Assembly: GCF_900112645.1 (NCBI RefSeq) | Contig: NZ_FOMO01000003.1 | Coordinates: 496,001 to 560,000, forward strand | DNA length: 64,000 nt | Direction: 5' to 3' | Origin: Phytopseudomonas straminea | GTDB lineage: Bacteria; Pseudomonadota; Gammaproteobacteria; Pseudomonadales; Pseudomonadaceae | Part shown: positions 45,254 to 54,824 of the stretch, piece after piece | Layout of the letters: every line of letters starts with the position of its first letter | Position numbering within the stretch: the stretch's first letter is position 1 | Notes under the pieces: model-generated | What the model was told of the DNA's origin: nothing | Databases searched by the model: none | The model's input: only the letters and a program-made list of their open reading frames with translations | Position numbers and translations under genes: made by a program

Positions 45254-46544
45254 GGAAGAACTCCAACATGTCGTTGCTGTTGACGCGGTAATTGAGGTTG
45301 CCGCAGTGGCCGCCGTAGGGGTACACGGTCAGGCGATCGCCCATGGTGCGGCGCAGGAAGCCGAGGTCGCCAGGGCCGAGGATCACGTCGTCGGCGTTAT
45401 GCATCACACCGATCTTGGGGCTGTTCTTCAGGTAGTCCTCGATGCCGTACAGGCTGACCTCGTTGATCAGCTGGCTCATGCTGCCGCCGTCGTAGCGGGC
45501 TCGCCACATGGGGATCAACTGTTCTGACATGTAGCAGTCGAAGTCGCACTGCAGCGCGCGGCGGAAGAACGGCGTCAGGCTGGTGCCCTCGCCAATCGGA
45601 TAATCGACCGGAGTGATCAGGCCGCGGCGGTTGATCAAGTCCGAGGTAAAGGTGATGTCGGCGGCCGAGAAGCGGAACGAGGTGCCGATCAGCATGGCCA
45701 GTTGTTCGTTGGTCAGGTGTTCCTTGGACTGCTGGAAGTCGTAGAGCAGGGCATCGTTGATATCTACGTAACCCTTCTGCTGGAAGTAGCGGGTCAGCTT
45801 GGCCAGCACCAGTTCATAGAAGGTGGTGCGGTTGGTGATGCCTTTCACCTGGGTCTGCACCAGTCGATCCAGGTTGGTGATCGAGGTGTAAAGGTTGACC
45901 GGCGGGTTGAGCATCAGCACGCGCTTGAAGTTGAAGCTGCGGCGCGTCTCGTCCAGCTGGCTGACGAACGCCGCATGCAGGGCGCCCAGGCTGTAGCCCG
46001 TCAGGTAGTAATCGGTGACCTGCAGGCGCGGGTGCTGGGCGCGTACCGCCTGCATGGCGCGGTACATGTCCTCGGCATCGTCGCGGCTGATGCCGGGTGT
46101 GGCGAAGCGCGAGGCGGAGGTCATGAAGTCGTAGCTGGTAGGCGAGGACAGCTGCACGACATGGTAGCCCGCGCCATAGAACAGCTTCTTCAGGTATTCG
46201 GGCGTGCTGCTCGAATAACGCGCGCCCGTGCCGGCGATGATGAAGATCAGCGGTGCCGGGCCATCCTGCTCGGCCAGGCGATAACTCATCTTGGTTACCG
46301 CCCAGAAGTTGTCAGGCAGCTGAAACTCACGCTCCGGACGCAGGCGAACCTGGTAATCGCCCTGCTTGATATCCGCGTCTTCGGGCAGCTTGGGGCGCAA
46401 ATCCGGTGGTGTGGTGGCGATGGTGGCTTCGAACGGGTTGGTCAGCGGATAGCCGTAGGTTTGCGGGTCAACGTCGGCGGCCCAGACGGAGACGCTGAAC
46501 AGCAGGGCGCCGAGCAGGGCTGCAAGACGGGGAATGAAAGACAT
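45246..46544 (-). CDS. Exported alpha/beta-hydrolase-like protein, partner of mlaA
   Basis: The 432-residue protein has a signal peptide (about 1-22, VWAAD) and an alpha/beta hydrolase layout. Nucleophile elbow GYSLGAL has Ser185, an Asp follows in HNADDVIL and a His lies in the GGHCGN motif near the C-terminus. It could be a periplasmic lipase, esterase or acyltransferase. Translational overlap with mlaA suggests a shared lipid-related role; this pairing is an inference. Confidence 0.78.
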   Translation of the reverse strand: MSFIPRLAALLGALLFSVSVWAADVDPQTYGYPLTNPFEATIATTPPDLRPKLPEDADIKQGDYQVRLRPEREFQLPDNFWAVTKMSYRLAEQDGPAPLIFIIAGTGARYSSSTPEYLKKLFYGAGYHVVQLSSPTSYDFMTSASRFATPGISRDDAEDMYRAMQAVRAQHPRLQVTDYYLTGYSLGALHAAFVSQLDETRRSFNFKRVLMLNPPVNLYTSITNLDRLVQTQVKGITNRTTFYELVLAKLTRYFQQKGYVDINDALLYDFQQSKEHLTNEQLAMLIGTSFRFSAADITFTSDLINRRGLITPVDYPIGEGTSLTPFFRRALQCDFDCYMSEQLIPMWRARYDGGSMSQLINEVSLYGIEDYLKNSPKIGVMHNADDVILGPGDLGFLRRTMGDRLTVYPYGGHCGNLNYRVNSNDMLEFFRG

Positions 46545-46818
46545 ACAAAGTCCCTTTGGAAGAGAACATTCTTTTCAGAGGTGGCCGGCAAGCCGGTGCT
46601 TTCGGCATCAGCCGCGATGAGTAGGACAATCGCGGTTGTGTCAAAGTGCCATGGGAAATTTCGCTGCGCTGGCAATGGGTATACCAGAAGGCGGTTGAGC
46701 CGCCAACGGCCTTGCACTCGGGCACTCACGTCACTATCGGCACCTCCTTATTTGCCGCTTGCATCCGCCTGCCGTGAGATTATGCTGAGCGCCGTTTTCA
46801 AGCCCTCTGGAGTGCAGC

Positions 46819-47196
46819 ATGCCTCGTCGTTCATCCATCGTCGCCTTGGTGATTGCAGCGCTCGCCTGCGTGGTCGCCAGTTATGCGTTGCGCTACCTGC
46901 TCATGGAGGGCGATCAGTGGGTCGGTCGCTGCGTCGACGATCCCGGCCTTCTGGCCTGCCAGGTGCGTGGCACCCTGGGCTGGATGATTCACCTGCGAAT
47001 CATTGCCCTGACTGCCCTGGGCTGTGCGCTGCTGGCATTCGTGGTGCCTGGCGTCTGGGGCTGGCGCCTGGCGGTGCCGGGGCTGCTGCTCGGCGTGCCG
47101 GCGCTGGCGCTGTACACCGCTAGCCTGGCGGTATTCGCTGTGGTGCTGGCGCTGCTGCGTTTGGTACGCGCGCCGGCTGTCACGGCGACGCACTAA
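46819..47196 (+). CDS. Small membrane protein of unknown function
   Basis: The 125-residue protein has three hydrophobic spans (about 6-28, 57-75 and 82-118) and a short loop with two Cys (VGRCVDDPGLLACQV), likely on the periplasmic side, which may form a disulfide. I do not recognise a family. A GGAG-like site precedes the ATG at 46819. The 274-base gap to the divergent hydrolase holds nothing further that I recognise. Confidence 0.65.
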   Translation: MPRRSSIVALVIAALACVVASYALRYLLMEGDQWVGRCVDDPGLLACQVRGTLGWMIHLRIIALTALGCALLAFVVPGVWGWRLAVPGLLLGVPALALYTASLAVFAVVLALLRLVRAPAVTATH

Positions 47197-47239
47197 CCAA
47201 ATCGGGCGCTGCGCGGCAAGCGCAGCACCCGCGGCATTT

Positions 47240-48796
47240 CTAGCGGTTCTTCGAGAGTCGCAGGCTACGCCACAGCGCGGCAGCCAGCAGTGCGCTGGTG
47301 ATGGCCCAGCCGATGGCCTGCAGGTTGCCCAGGGTTTCTTCATAGAGCTGCGGCACGATGCCGGCGGCGATCAGCACGGCCAGCAGAGCGATTTCCCGGC
47401 GCGGGGCCGCTACTGGGCGCAGCAGATAGACCACTGCCGGCAGCAGCAGCGCGGCGCTGGGGAAGCTGCGGTAGCGCGCATCGGTGACCATTGCCAGCAT
47501 CATCACCGCACCGGCGAAGCCGGCTGCCGCCAGCCACCAGCCTGCACGCCGCTCCAGCCAGCCGAAAGCCTTTGCTCGCCAGCCTTGCGCGGTGGATAGC
47601 GCCAGTGTGGCATGGGCCAGCACCAGCAGATTGAGGGCGAGCAGGGCGGCGGCCCACAGCCATTCGCCGATATAGCGGCTGGTCACCCAGGCCAACTCCG
47701 CCCATAGGCCCATACAGGCCGCGCCCAGTGCCGCCATCAGCGGCAGAAGCACAGCGTTGCGCGTCGAACTCGGGCGACCACCGATCAGCAGGCCGACGGC
47801 CAGAACGCCTGCGCTGATGGCCAGCCACAGCGGCCAGTGCGGTAGGTTGGATACCGGGCCGGCGAGAACCGACTTGTCTTGGCGATCCGCGTCGTACAAG
47901 CCCCAGAAACCACCCACCGCGCCTTCGCTGACGCGCTTCCAGGGTTGGTCGAAGGCTTCGATCAGGTTGTAGCGCCAGCCGTGCTGCTCGGCCAGGGCGA
48001 CGAAACCGCGAATGAAGGTGGCTTGGTTGACGCGACTCGGCACGGCGGTTTCCCGCTGGCGGCCTTCGCTGGGCCAGCCGGTCTCGCCGATCATGATGTC
48101 CTTGGGCGCGAACTTTTTGCCGAACAGCTCGCGCACTTCGGTCACTTCGTGCAAGGCCGCGTCGATGCCGGCCGGGTTGTCTTCCCAGTACGGCAGCAGG
48201 TGAATGGTGATGAAGTCCACTGCCGGCGCGACTTCCGGGTGCTTGAGCCAGAACTCCCAGACATCGGCGTAGGTGACCGGCTGAGTGATTTCAGCCTTGA
48301 CCTTGTTGATCAGCTCGACCAGCTGCCCGCCGGTGACTTCCTTGCGCAGCAGGGCTTCGTTGCCGACGATGACCGCCTCGACCACATCCGGGTTTTCCTT
48401 GGCCAGCTTGATCAGGCCCTGGATCTCGACGTCCGTGTCATGCGGGTTGCGGCTGACCCAGGCGCCGGTGATCAACTTCAGGCCATGCTTGCGGGCCAGC
48501 TCCGGCAGCTTTTCCAGGCCGGTGACCGAATAGGTACGAATGCACTGGAAACGCTGGGCCAGCAGCGCCAGGTCGGTGTCCATCTGCTCGGGGTTGATCT
48601 GCAGGGGCAGATCGAACGGCGACTGATCCTTGCCGAACGGCGTGTAAGACGCACATTGCAGTTTGTGGGTCGGCGTGGCGGCGTCGGCCAGCACCACGGG
48701 CTTGCCGATGGTTTGCCAGAGGCTGCCCAGCGCAAGAAGCCCGACGATGCAGGCACAGAGGTACGGGAGCAGGGGAAAGCGGGCGTTGGCGGGCAT
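47240..48796 (-). CDS. GH17-type glycosidase/transglycosidase with membrane domain
   Basis: The 518-residue protein has an N-terminal signal/anchor (about 8-30). A GH17-like domain (about 45-310) follows, with predicted acid/base Glu147 in VGNEALL and nucleophile Glu238 in GETGWP. Six to eight membrane spans fill the C-terminal part (about 345-518). Related Pseudomonas proteins are beta-1,3-glucan-modifying enzymes of the periplasm, possibly for cyclic or osmoregulated glucans. The start is ambiguous: ATG at 48796 (MPANARF) or 48829. No glucan synthase is adjacent. Confidence 0.78.
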   Translation of the reverse strand: MPANARFPLLPYLCACIVGLLALGSLWQTIGKPVVLADAATPTHKLQCASYTPFGKDQSPFDLPLQINPEQMDTDLALLAQRFQCIRTYSVTGLEKLPELARKHGLKLITGAWVSRNPHDTDVEIQGLIKLAKENPDVVEAVIVGNEALLRKEVTGGQLVELINKVKAEITQPVTYADVWEFWLKHPEVAPAVDFITIHLLPYWEDNPAGIDAALHEVTEVRELFGKKFAPKDIMIGETGWPSEGRQRETAVPSRVNQATFIRGFVALAEQHGWRYNLIEAFDQPWKRVSEGAVGGFWGLYDADRQDKSVLAGPVSNLPHWPLWLAISAGVLAVGLLIGGRPSSTRNAVLLPLMAALGAACMGLWAELAWVTSRYIGEWLWAAALLALNLLVLAHATLALSTAQGWRAKAFGWLERRAGWWLAAAGFAGAVMMLAMVTDARYRSFPSAALLLPAVVYLLRPVAAPRREIALLAVLIAAGIVPQLYEETLGNLQAIGWAITSALLAAALWRSLRLSKNR

Positions 48797-48982
48797 GGTC
48801 GAACACGCATGGTAAATGGAGACGCGCATCTTAGCGGCGAGAGGGGGGTTTAGATAGCCGCGGAAAGAGTGGTTACAAAGCCATTCGTTGACACCCGATT
48901 CGGGCGGACTAGTTTTGATCATGCGGCGTATGGAGTACCCGCGTCGCTCAACTCGAGTCGAACACGAAAAGGACGTCTAATC

Positions 48983-49309
48983 ATGCTGAAAACTACCCTG
49001 CAAGCCTTGCTGTTTTCCCTGGCCGCCAGCGCCACGTTGCTGGCCGGCGCCAACGAGTCGACCAAGGCGCCGGCTACCGAACCGGTGGCCCAGCAAGTGG
49101 CCGAGCTCAATCCCGTCAACCTCAATACCGCCGACGCCGAAACCCTGCAGCGCGAGCTTAGCGGCGTGGGCGCGGTGAAAGCGCAGGCTATCGTCGCCTA
49201 TCGCGATACCCACGGCGAATTCGCCTCGGTGGACGAGCTGCTCGAAGTCAAAGGCATCGGTGAAGCCTTGCTCGAACGCAACCGCGCCAAACTGACCGTC
49301 AGCCAGTAA
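48983..49309 (+). CDS. ComEA-like helix-hairpin-helix protein
   Basis: The 108-residue protein has a signal peptide ending near LLAGAN and a C-terminal pair of helix-hairpin-helix motifs ([17 protein letters not shown] and [15 protein letters not shown]). ComEA-like proteins bind DNA in the periplasm during uptake; single-HhH-domain versions are common in non-competent bacteria. The start is the ATG at 48983; the frame upstream to 48869 lacks an export signal. A strong terminator follows. Confidence 0.87.
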   Translation: MLKTTLQALLFSLAASATLLAGANESTKAPATEPVAQQVAELNPVNLNTADAETLQRELSGVGAVKAQAIVAYRDTHGEFASVDELLEVKGIGEALLERNRAKLTVSQ

Positions 49310-49322
49310 TCCCTCCATCCTT

Positions 49323-49356
49323 GCCGCGCCTTTTGCTGGAAAGGCGCGGCTTTTTT
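49323..49356 (+). terminator. Rho-independent terminator
   Basis: GCCGCGCCTTT (49323-49333) and AAAGGCGCGGC (49340-49350) form an 11-base perfect stem with loop TGCTGG, followed by six T. It ends the comEA transcript and isolates it from fliE. Confidence 0.95.
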
Positions 49357-49451
49357 ATGGGGGCGCTTTTCCTGGCGTCGCTTCGCCAGAGCTGGCCTGC
49401 TTTCTGCTTCAAGCCCTTGGCAAGCAACGTGTTTATGGCGCTTCCAGTAGT

Positions 49452-49467
49452 TGGCACCTTTGTTGCA
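49452..49467 (+). promoter_or_regulatory. Candidate sigma54 promoter of the fliE operon
   Basis: TGGCAC (49452-49457), 5 bases, then TTGCA (49463-49467) match the -24/-12 consensus with GG and GC exactly 10 bases apart. It lies 60 bases ahead of the fliE ATG. Flagellar class II/III genes of Pseudomonas are known to use RpoN with FleQ or FleR. Confidence 0.85.
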
Positions 49468-49526
49468 ATCACCCTCAGCAAAGCACTCGCGGCGTCAAAA
49501 AACCGCGGTCAGGTGGAGGAAAGGTC

Positions 49527-49856
49527 ATGAGTCAGGGTGTCGCGTTCAATCGTCTAATGCTGGAAATGCGCTCGATGCAGGCCGAGGCCATGGCGCGCAA
49601 ACCGGCTGTGCCCCAGGCTCAAGAAGTTGGCGCGCCGAGTTTCTCGGACATGCTCGGTCAGGCGGTGAGCAAGGTCAGCGAAACCCAGAATGCCGCCAGC
49701 CAACTGGCTACCGCTTTCGAGATGGGCCAAAGCGGCGTCGACCTGACCGACGTGATGATCGCCTCGCAAAAATCCAGTGTCTCGTTTCAGGCCATGACCC
49801 AAGTGCGCAACAAGCTGGTCCAGGCCTACCAAGACATCATGCAGATGCCGGTTTAA
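49527..49856 (+). CDS. fliE: Flagellar hook-basal body protein FliE
   Basis: FliE joins the MS ring to the proximal rod. The 109-residue protein has the family's amphipathic helices and the C-terminal block ([30 protein letters not shown]). Start ATG 49527 follows GGAGGAAAGG. It is the first gene of the run fliEFGHIJ, 60 bases after the sigma54 element. Confidence 0.95.
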   Translation: MSQGVAFNRLMLEMRSMQAEAMARKPAVPQAQEVGAPSFSDMLGQAVSKVSETQNAASQLATAFEMGQSGVDLTDVMIASQKSSVSFQAMTQVRNKLVQAYQDIMQMPV

Positions 49857-49872
49857 GGGGTAGATTTCCATC

Positions 49873-51675
49873 ATGGCCGACACGCTCGCTGCAAACGTAC
49901 CCGCCACTGCCGCTGACAACGCGCCGAAGAAGCCGCTGTTCGGGCTGACCTTTCTGGAAAACCTCTCCGACATGCCGCTGTTGCGCCAAGCCGGCCTGCT
50001 GATCGGCCTGGCCGCCAGCGTAGCGATTGGTTTCGCCGTGGTGCTGTGGTCGCAACAGCCCGAGTACAAGCCGCTATATGGCAGCCTCGAGGGCATGGAT
50101 GCGCGCAGCGTGATGGAAACCCTGACCGCCGCCAATATCGATTACACCGTTGAACCGAACTCCGGCGCGCTACTGGTCAAGTCCTCGGATCTGGCCCAGG
50201 CGCGCATTCGCCTGGCGTCTGCCGGCGTAGCGCCGACCGATACCAGCATCGGTTTCGAGATCCTCGACAAGGAGCAGGGCCTGGGCACCAGCCAGTTCAT
50301 GGAAGCCACCCGCTATCGCCGTGGCCTGGAGGGCGAGCTGGCGCGCACCGTGTCGAGCCTGAACAACGTCAAGGCCGCCCGCGTGCACCTGGCGATTCCG
50401 AAGAGTTCGGTGTTCGTGCGTGACGAGCGCAAGCCCAGCGCCTCGGTACTGGTCGAACTGTACGCCGGGCGCAGCCTGGAACCGAGCCAGGTGATGGCCA
50501 TCGTCAATCTGGTCGCCAGCAGCGTACCGGAAATGGACAAGGCCCAAGTTACCGTGGTCGACCAGAAGGGCAATCTGCTGTCCGATCAGCAGGAAATGTC
50601 CGAGCTGAGCATGGCCGGCAAGCAGTTCGATTACAGCCGCCGCATGGAAAGCCTGTTCACCCAGCGCGTGCACAACATTCTGCAACCGGTGCTGGGCGTC
50701 GGCCGCTACAAGGCTGAAGTCTCCGCCGACGTGGATTTCAGCGCCGTCGAGTCGACTTCGGAAACCTTCAATCCGGACCAGCCGGCCCTGCGCAGCGAGC
50801 AGCAGGTCAATGAACAGCGCAGCAGCGGCAGCGGCCCGCAGGGCGTACCCGGTGCCCTGAGCAATCAGCCGCCTGGCCCGGCTACCGCCCCGCAGCAAAC
50901 TGGCGGCGCCGCGGCGCCTGGCGGCCCGATCGCCCCCGGTCAGCCACTGGTCGATGCCAATGGTCAGCAGATCATGGACCCGGCTACCGGCCAGCCGATG
51001 CTGGCGCCGTATCCGGCCGACAAGCGTGACCAGTCGACCCGCAACTTCGAGCTCGATCGTTCGGTCAGCTACACCAAGCAGCAGCAGGGTCGCCTGCGCC
51101 GGCTTTCTGTCGCCGTGGTGGTCGATGACCAGATGCGTGTCGACCCGGCCACCGGCGCAACCACGCGCGTACCGTGGACCACCGACGATCTGGCGCGCTT
51201 CACCCGCCTGGTTCAGGACTCGGTCGGCTTCGATGCCAGCCGTGGCGACAGCGTCAGCGTGATCAACACGCCGTTCAGCAGCGAAACCGCGGAAGTGATC
51301 GATGTACCGTGGTACCAGAGCGATCTGTTCCTGATGGCCATGGGCGGTCTCAAGTCGCTGTTCCCTGCGCTGTTGATCTTCCTCCTGGTGTGGTTCGTGC
51401 TACGCCCGGTACTCAACAACATCACCGGTGGTGGCAAAGGCAAGGATCTGGCTCTGGCGGGTGGCGGCCGCGACGGCGACGTCGACCTCGGCGAAATGGG
51501 CGGTCTCGACGGCCTGTCCTCTGATCGGGTAAGCCTCGGCGGGCCGCAAAGCATTATGTTGCCGAGCCCGAGCGAGGGGTATGATGCACAACTGAACGCG
51601 ATCAAAAGTCTGGTCGCCGAAGATCCGGGCCGTGTCGCCCAGGTAGTCAAAGATTGGATCAATGCCGATGAGTGA
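49873..51675 (+). CDS. fliF: Flagellar M-ring protein FliF
   Basis: FliF builds the membrane MS ring. The 600-residue protein has membrane spans at about 37-57 and 497-515, ring-building motifs in between (LARTVSSLNNVKAARVHLAIP), a Pro/Gly-rich low-complexity stretch near 318-380, and a C-terminal tail (AQVVKDWINADE) that binds FliG. It overlaps the start of fliG by 8 bases. Confidence 0.96.
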   Translation: MADTLAANVPATAADNAPKKPLFGLTFLENLSDMPLLRQAGLLIGLAASVAIGFAVVLWSQQPEYKPLYGSLEGMDARSVMETLTAANIDYTVEPNSGALLVKSSDLAQARIRLASAGVAPTDTSIGFEILDKEQGLGTSQFMEATRYRRGLEGELARTVSSLNNVKAARVHLAIPKSSVFVRDERKPSASVLVELYAGRSLEPSQVMAIVNLVASSVPEMDKAQVTVVDQKGNLLSDQQEMSELSMAGKQFDYSRRMESLFTQRVHNILQPVLGVGRYKAEVSADVDFSAVESTSETFNPDQPALRSEQQVNEQRSSGSGPQGVPGALSNQPPGPATAPQQTGGAAAPGGPIAPGQPLVDANGQQIMDPATGQPMLAPYPADKRDQSTRNFELDRSVSYTKQQQGRLRRLSVAVVVDDQMRVDPATGATTRVPWTTDDLARFTRLVQDSVGFDASRGDSVSVINTPFSSETAEVIDVPWYQSDLFLMAMGGLKSLFPALLIFLLVWFVLRPVLNNITGGGKGKDLALAGGGRDGDVDLGEMGGLDGLSSDRVSLGGPQSIMLPSPSEGYDAQLNAIKSLVAEDPGRVAQVVKDWINADE

Positions 51676-52684
51676 GAACCGCACTGCCGCCAAGATGAGC
51701 AAGGTCGAGAAGGCCGCGATTCTTCTGCTCTCGCTGGGTGAGACCGACGCCGCCCAGGTGCTTCGTCATCTGGGCCCCAAGGAGGTTCAGCGCGTGGGTG
51801 TGGCCATGGCTGCCATGCGCAATATTCACCGCGAGCAGGTCGAGCAGGTGATGGGTGAGTTCGTCGACACCGTGGGCGACCAGACCAGCCTGGGTGTGGG
51901 CGCCGACGGCTACATTCGCAAGATGCTCACCCAGGCGCTGGGCGAGGACAAGGCCGGCAACCTGATCGACCGCATTCTGCTCGGTGGCAGCACCAGCGGT
52001 CTGGACAGCCTGAAGTGGATGGAGCCGCGAGCGGTCGCCGACGTGATCCGCTACGAGCACCCGCAGATTCAAGCCATCGTGGTCGCCTACCTGGACCCCG
52101 ATCAGGCCGGCGAAGTACTCAGCCATTTCGATCACAAGGTGCGCTTGGACATCGTGCTGCGCGTGTCGTCCCTGAATACCGTACAGCCCGCGGCGCTCAA
52201 GGAACTCAACCTGATTCTGGAGAAGCAGTTCTCCGGCAGCTCCAACACTACCCGTGCCACCATGGGCGGTGTGAAGCGCGCCGCGGATATCATGAACTAC
52301 CTCGACAGCTCGGTCGAAGGGCCGCTGATGGATTCGATCCGCGAGATCGACGAGGACCTGTCGTCGCAGATCGAGGACCTGATGTTCGTCTTCGACAACC
52401 TGGCCGACGTCGACGACCGCGGCATCCAGGCGCTGCTGCGCGAGGTTTCCTCCGATGTGCTGGTGCTGGCCCTCAAGGGCGCGGACGAGGCGATCAAGGA
52501 AAAGGTCTTCAAGAATATGTCCAAGCGCGCCGCCGAGCTGCTGCGAGATGACCTGGAGGCTAAAGGGCCGGTGCGGGTCAGCGACGTGGAAGGGGCGCAG
52601 AAGGAAATTCTCACCATCGCCCGACGCATGGCCGAGGCCGGCGAGATCGTGCTGGGCGGCAAGGGCGGCGAGGAGATGGTGTAA
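51668..52684 (+). CDS. fliG: Flagellar motor switch protein FliG
   Basis: FliG transmits torque between the stator and the rotor and helps switch direction. The 338-residue protein has the FliF-binding N-domain (MSENRTAAKMSKVEKAAIL), the EHPQ motif in the middle, and a C-terminal domain with the charged torque helix (DDRGIQALLREV...DEAIKEKVFKNM). ATG at 51668 gives the exact family length; the ATG at 51662 adds two residues. Confidence 0.96.
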   Translation: MSENRTAAKMSKVEKAAILLLSLGETDAAQVLRHLGPKEVQRVGVAMAAMRNIHREQVEQVMGEFVDTVGDQTSLGVGADGYIRKMLTQALGEDKAGNLIDRILLGGSTSGLDSLKWMEPRAVADVIRYEHPQIQAIVVAYLDPDQAGEVLSHFDHKVRLDIVLRVSSLNTVQPAALKELNLILEKQFSGSSNTTRATMGGVKRAADIMNYLDSSVEGPLMDSIREIDEDLSSQIEDLMFVFDNLADVDDRGIQALLREVSSDVLVLALKGADEAIKEKVFKNMSKRAAELLRDDLEAKGPVRVSDVEGAQKEILTIARRMAEAGEIVLGGKGGEEMV

Positions 52685-52687
52685 CCC

Positions 52688-53473
52688 ATGGCCGGCAAGG
52701 AACCTGTCAGCGAACTGATTCGCGCCAAGGATGTGCGCAGCGTCGATCGCTGGTCGTTGCCTAGCTTCGACGAAAACGATGAGTCTCAAGAGCAGGCGCC
52801 GGACCCTGAGCCGTTGGCTGCCGAGGCGCCACCTCCGCCTCAGGAAAGCGAGGAGGTGGCCCTCGAGGATGTCAAACCCTTGACGCTCGACGAGCTCGAG
52901 GCCATCCGCCAGGACGCCTACAACGAGGGCTTCGCCACGGGCGAGAAGGATGGCTTTCGCGCCGGCCAACTCAAAGCCAAGCAGGAAGCTGATACCACTC
53001 TGGCCGGGCGCGTGCAGGCGCTCGAGCAGGTCATGCTGCATCTGTTCGAGCCAATCGCCGAGCAGGACAAGCAGTTGGAGCTCGCCTTGGTCACGTTGAT
53101 CGGCCAGATCACCCGCGAAGTCATCCAGCGTGAACTGAGCCGCGACTCCAGCCAGATTCGCCAAGTGTTGCGCGAGGCGCTCAAGCTGTTGCCAATGGGC
53201 GCGGAAAATATCCGCATTCACCTTAATCCCCAGGATTTCGAGCTGGTCAAGGCACTGCGCGATCGTCACGAGGAAAGCTGGCGGATTCTCGAGGATGACT
53301 CGCTGCTGCCGGGCGGCTGCCGGGTGGAAAGCGAGCACAGCCGTATCGACGCCAGCGTGGAAACCCGGCTGAATCAGGCAATCAAGCAGCTGTTCGAGCA
53401 GCAACGCGAGCATGCCACCACGCCACGCACTCCCGACATGGTCATCGATCTGGACGCCAGCGATGCGCCTTGA
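52688..53473 (+). CDS. fliH: Flagellar assembly protein FliH
   Basis: FliH restrains the export ATPase FliI and links it to the C ring. The 261-residue protein has a proline- and acid-rich N-terminal segment (about 30-62), a central helical region with GxxxG-like spacings ([17 protein letters not shown]), and a conserved C-terminal domain ([14 protein letters not shown]). Its end overlaps fliI by 11 bases. Confidence 0.92.
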   Translation: MAGKEPVSELIRAKDVRSVDRWSLPSFDENDESQEQAPDPEPLAAEAPPPPQESEEVALEDVKPLTLDELEAIRQDAYNEGFATGEKDGFRAGQLKAKQEADTTLAGRVQALEQVMLHLFEPIAEQDKQLELALVTLIGQITREVIQRELSRDSSQIRQVLREALKLLPMGAENIRIHLNPQDFELVKALRDRHEESWRILEDDSLLPGGCRVESEHSRIDASVETRLNQAIKQLFEQQREHATTPRTPDMVIDLDASDAP

Positions 53474-54821
53474 GCGCCTGAGCTTCGCCCGCCGCATGGA
53501 AGGTTACGGCGAGGCCGTCAAACTGCCGACCCAGCCTATCGTCGAAGGGCGCCTGCTGCGCATGGTCGGCCTCACCCTGGAAGCCGAAGGCCTGCGCGCC
53601 GCGCTGGGTAGCCGCTGCCTGGTGATCAACGACGACAGCTATCACCCGGTGCAGGTCGAGGCCGAGGTGATGGGCTTTTCCTCCGGCAAGATCTACCTGA
53701 TGCCGGTCGGCAGCCTGGCCGGTATCGCGCCGGGCGCCCGTGTGGTGCCGCTGCCGGATACCGGCCGCCTGCCCATGGGCATGTCGATGCTTGGTCGGGT
53801 GCTCGATGGCGCCGGGCGCGCCCTGGATGGCAAGGGCGGCATGAAGGCCGAGGATTGGGTGCCGATGGACGGGCCGACCATCAACCCGCTCAAGCGCCAC
53901 CCGATCAGCGAGCCACTGGACGTCGGCATTCGCAGCATCAACGGCCTGCTCACCGTCGGCCGTGGCCAGCGTCTGGGCCTTTTCGCCGGTACCGGGGTGG
54001 GTAAGTCGGTGTTGCTGGGCATGATGACCCGCTTCACTGAAGCCGAGATCATCGTGGTCGGCCTGATCGGTGAGCGGGGTCGCGAGGTGAAGGAATTCAT
54101 CGACGAGATTCTTGGCGAGGAGGGCATCAAGCGCTCCGTGGTCGTCGCCTCGCCAGCCGACGATGCGCCGCTGATGCGCTTGCGTGCCGCCATGTACTGT
54201 ACGCGCATCGCCGAATACTTCCGCGACAAGGGCAAGAACGTTTTGCTGCTGATGGATTCGCTGACCCGTTTCGCCCAGGCCCAGCGGGAAATCGCCTTGG
54301 CCATCGGCGAACCACCCGCTACCAAAGGCTATCCACCTTCGGTGTTCGCCAAGCTGCCGCGTCTGGTCGAGCGCGCCGGTAATGCAGAGGCTGGCGGCGG
54401 CTCGATCACGGCGTTCTACACCGTGCTCTCCGAGGGCGATGACCAGCAGGATCCCATCGCCGACGCCGCGCGCGGGGTGCTCGACGGTCACTTCGTCCTG
54501 TCCCGGCGCCTTGCCGAAGAAGGCCATTATCCGGCCATCGATATCGAAGCCTCGATCAGCCGGGTGATGCCCCAGGTGGTCAGCCCCGAGCATATGCGCA
54601 ACGCCCAGCGCTTCAAGCAGCTGTGGTCGCGCTATCAGCAGAGCCGCGACCTTATCAGCGTTGGTGCCTACGTCCCGGGCGGCGATGCCGACACCGACCT
54701 GGCCATTGCCCGTCAACCAGTGATGGTGCGCTACCTGCGTCAGGCCCTTGGCGAGAGCGAGAGCCTGGATAGCAGTCGCGAGTTGCTGGCGGCAGTGCTC
54801 AACCCCACAGCGGCGTCTTAA
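53463..54821 (+). CDS. fliI: Flagellar export ATPase FliI
   Basis: FliI energises protein export and is an F1-beta-like ATPase. The 452-residue protein has Walker [10 protein letters not shown] (residues 174-182), [10 protein letters not shown], Walker [10 protein letters not shown] and the GSITAFYTV segment. The ATG at 53463 ([10 protein letters not shown]) is the family start and overlaps fliH; the frame from 53412 is fliH sequence in another phase. Confidence 0.96.
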   Translation: MRLERLSFARRMEGYGEAVKLPTQPIVEGRLLRMVGLTLEAEGLRAALGSRCLVINDDSYHPVQVEAEVMGFSSGKIYLMPVGSLAGIAPGARVVPLPDTGRLPMGMSMLGRVLDGAGRALDGKGGMKAEDWVPMDGPTINPLKRHPISEPLDVGIRSINGLLTVGRGQRLGLFAGTGVGKSVLLGMMTRFTEAEIIVVGLIGERGREVKEFIDEILGEEGIKRSVVVASPADDAPLMRLRAAMYCTRIAEYFRDKGKNVLLLMDSLTRFAQAQREIALAIGEPPATKGYPPSVFAKLPRLVERAGNAEAGGGSITAFYTVLSEGDDQQDPIADAARGVLDGHFVLSRRLAEEGHYPAIDIEASISRVMPQVVSPEHMRNAQRFKQLWSRYQQSRDLISVGAYVPGGDADTDLAIARQPVMVRYLRQALGESESLDSSRELLAAVLNPTAAS

Positions 54822-54824
54822 CCC

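Noticed and set aside
51659..53497. 612-codon minus-strand open frame opposite fliG/fliH
   Set aside because: Antisense to well-identified flagellar genes; composition typical of a shadow (His, Gln, Leu rich).
53442..54716. 424-codon minus-strand open frame opposite fliI
   Set aside because: Shadow of fliI; no homology-like motifs.
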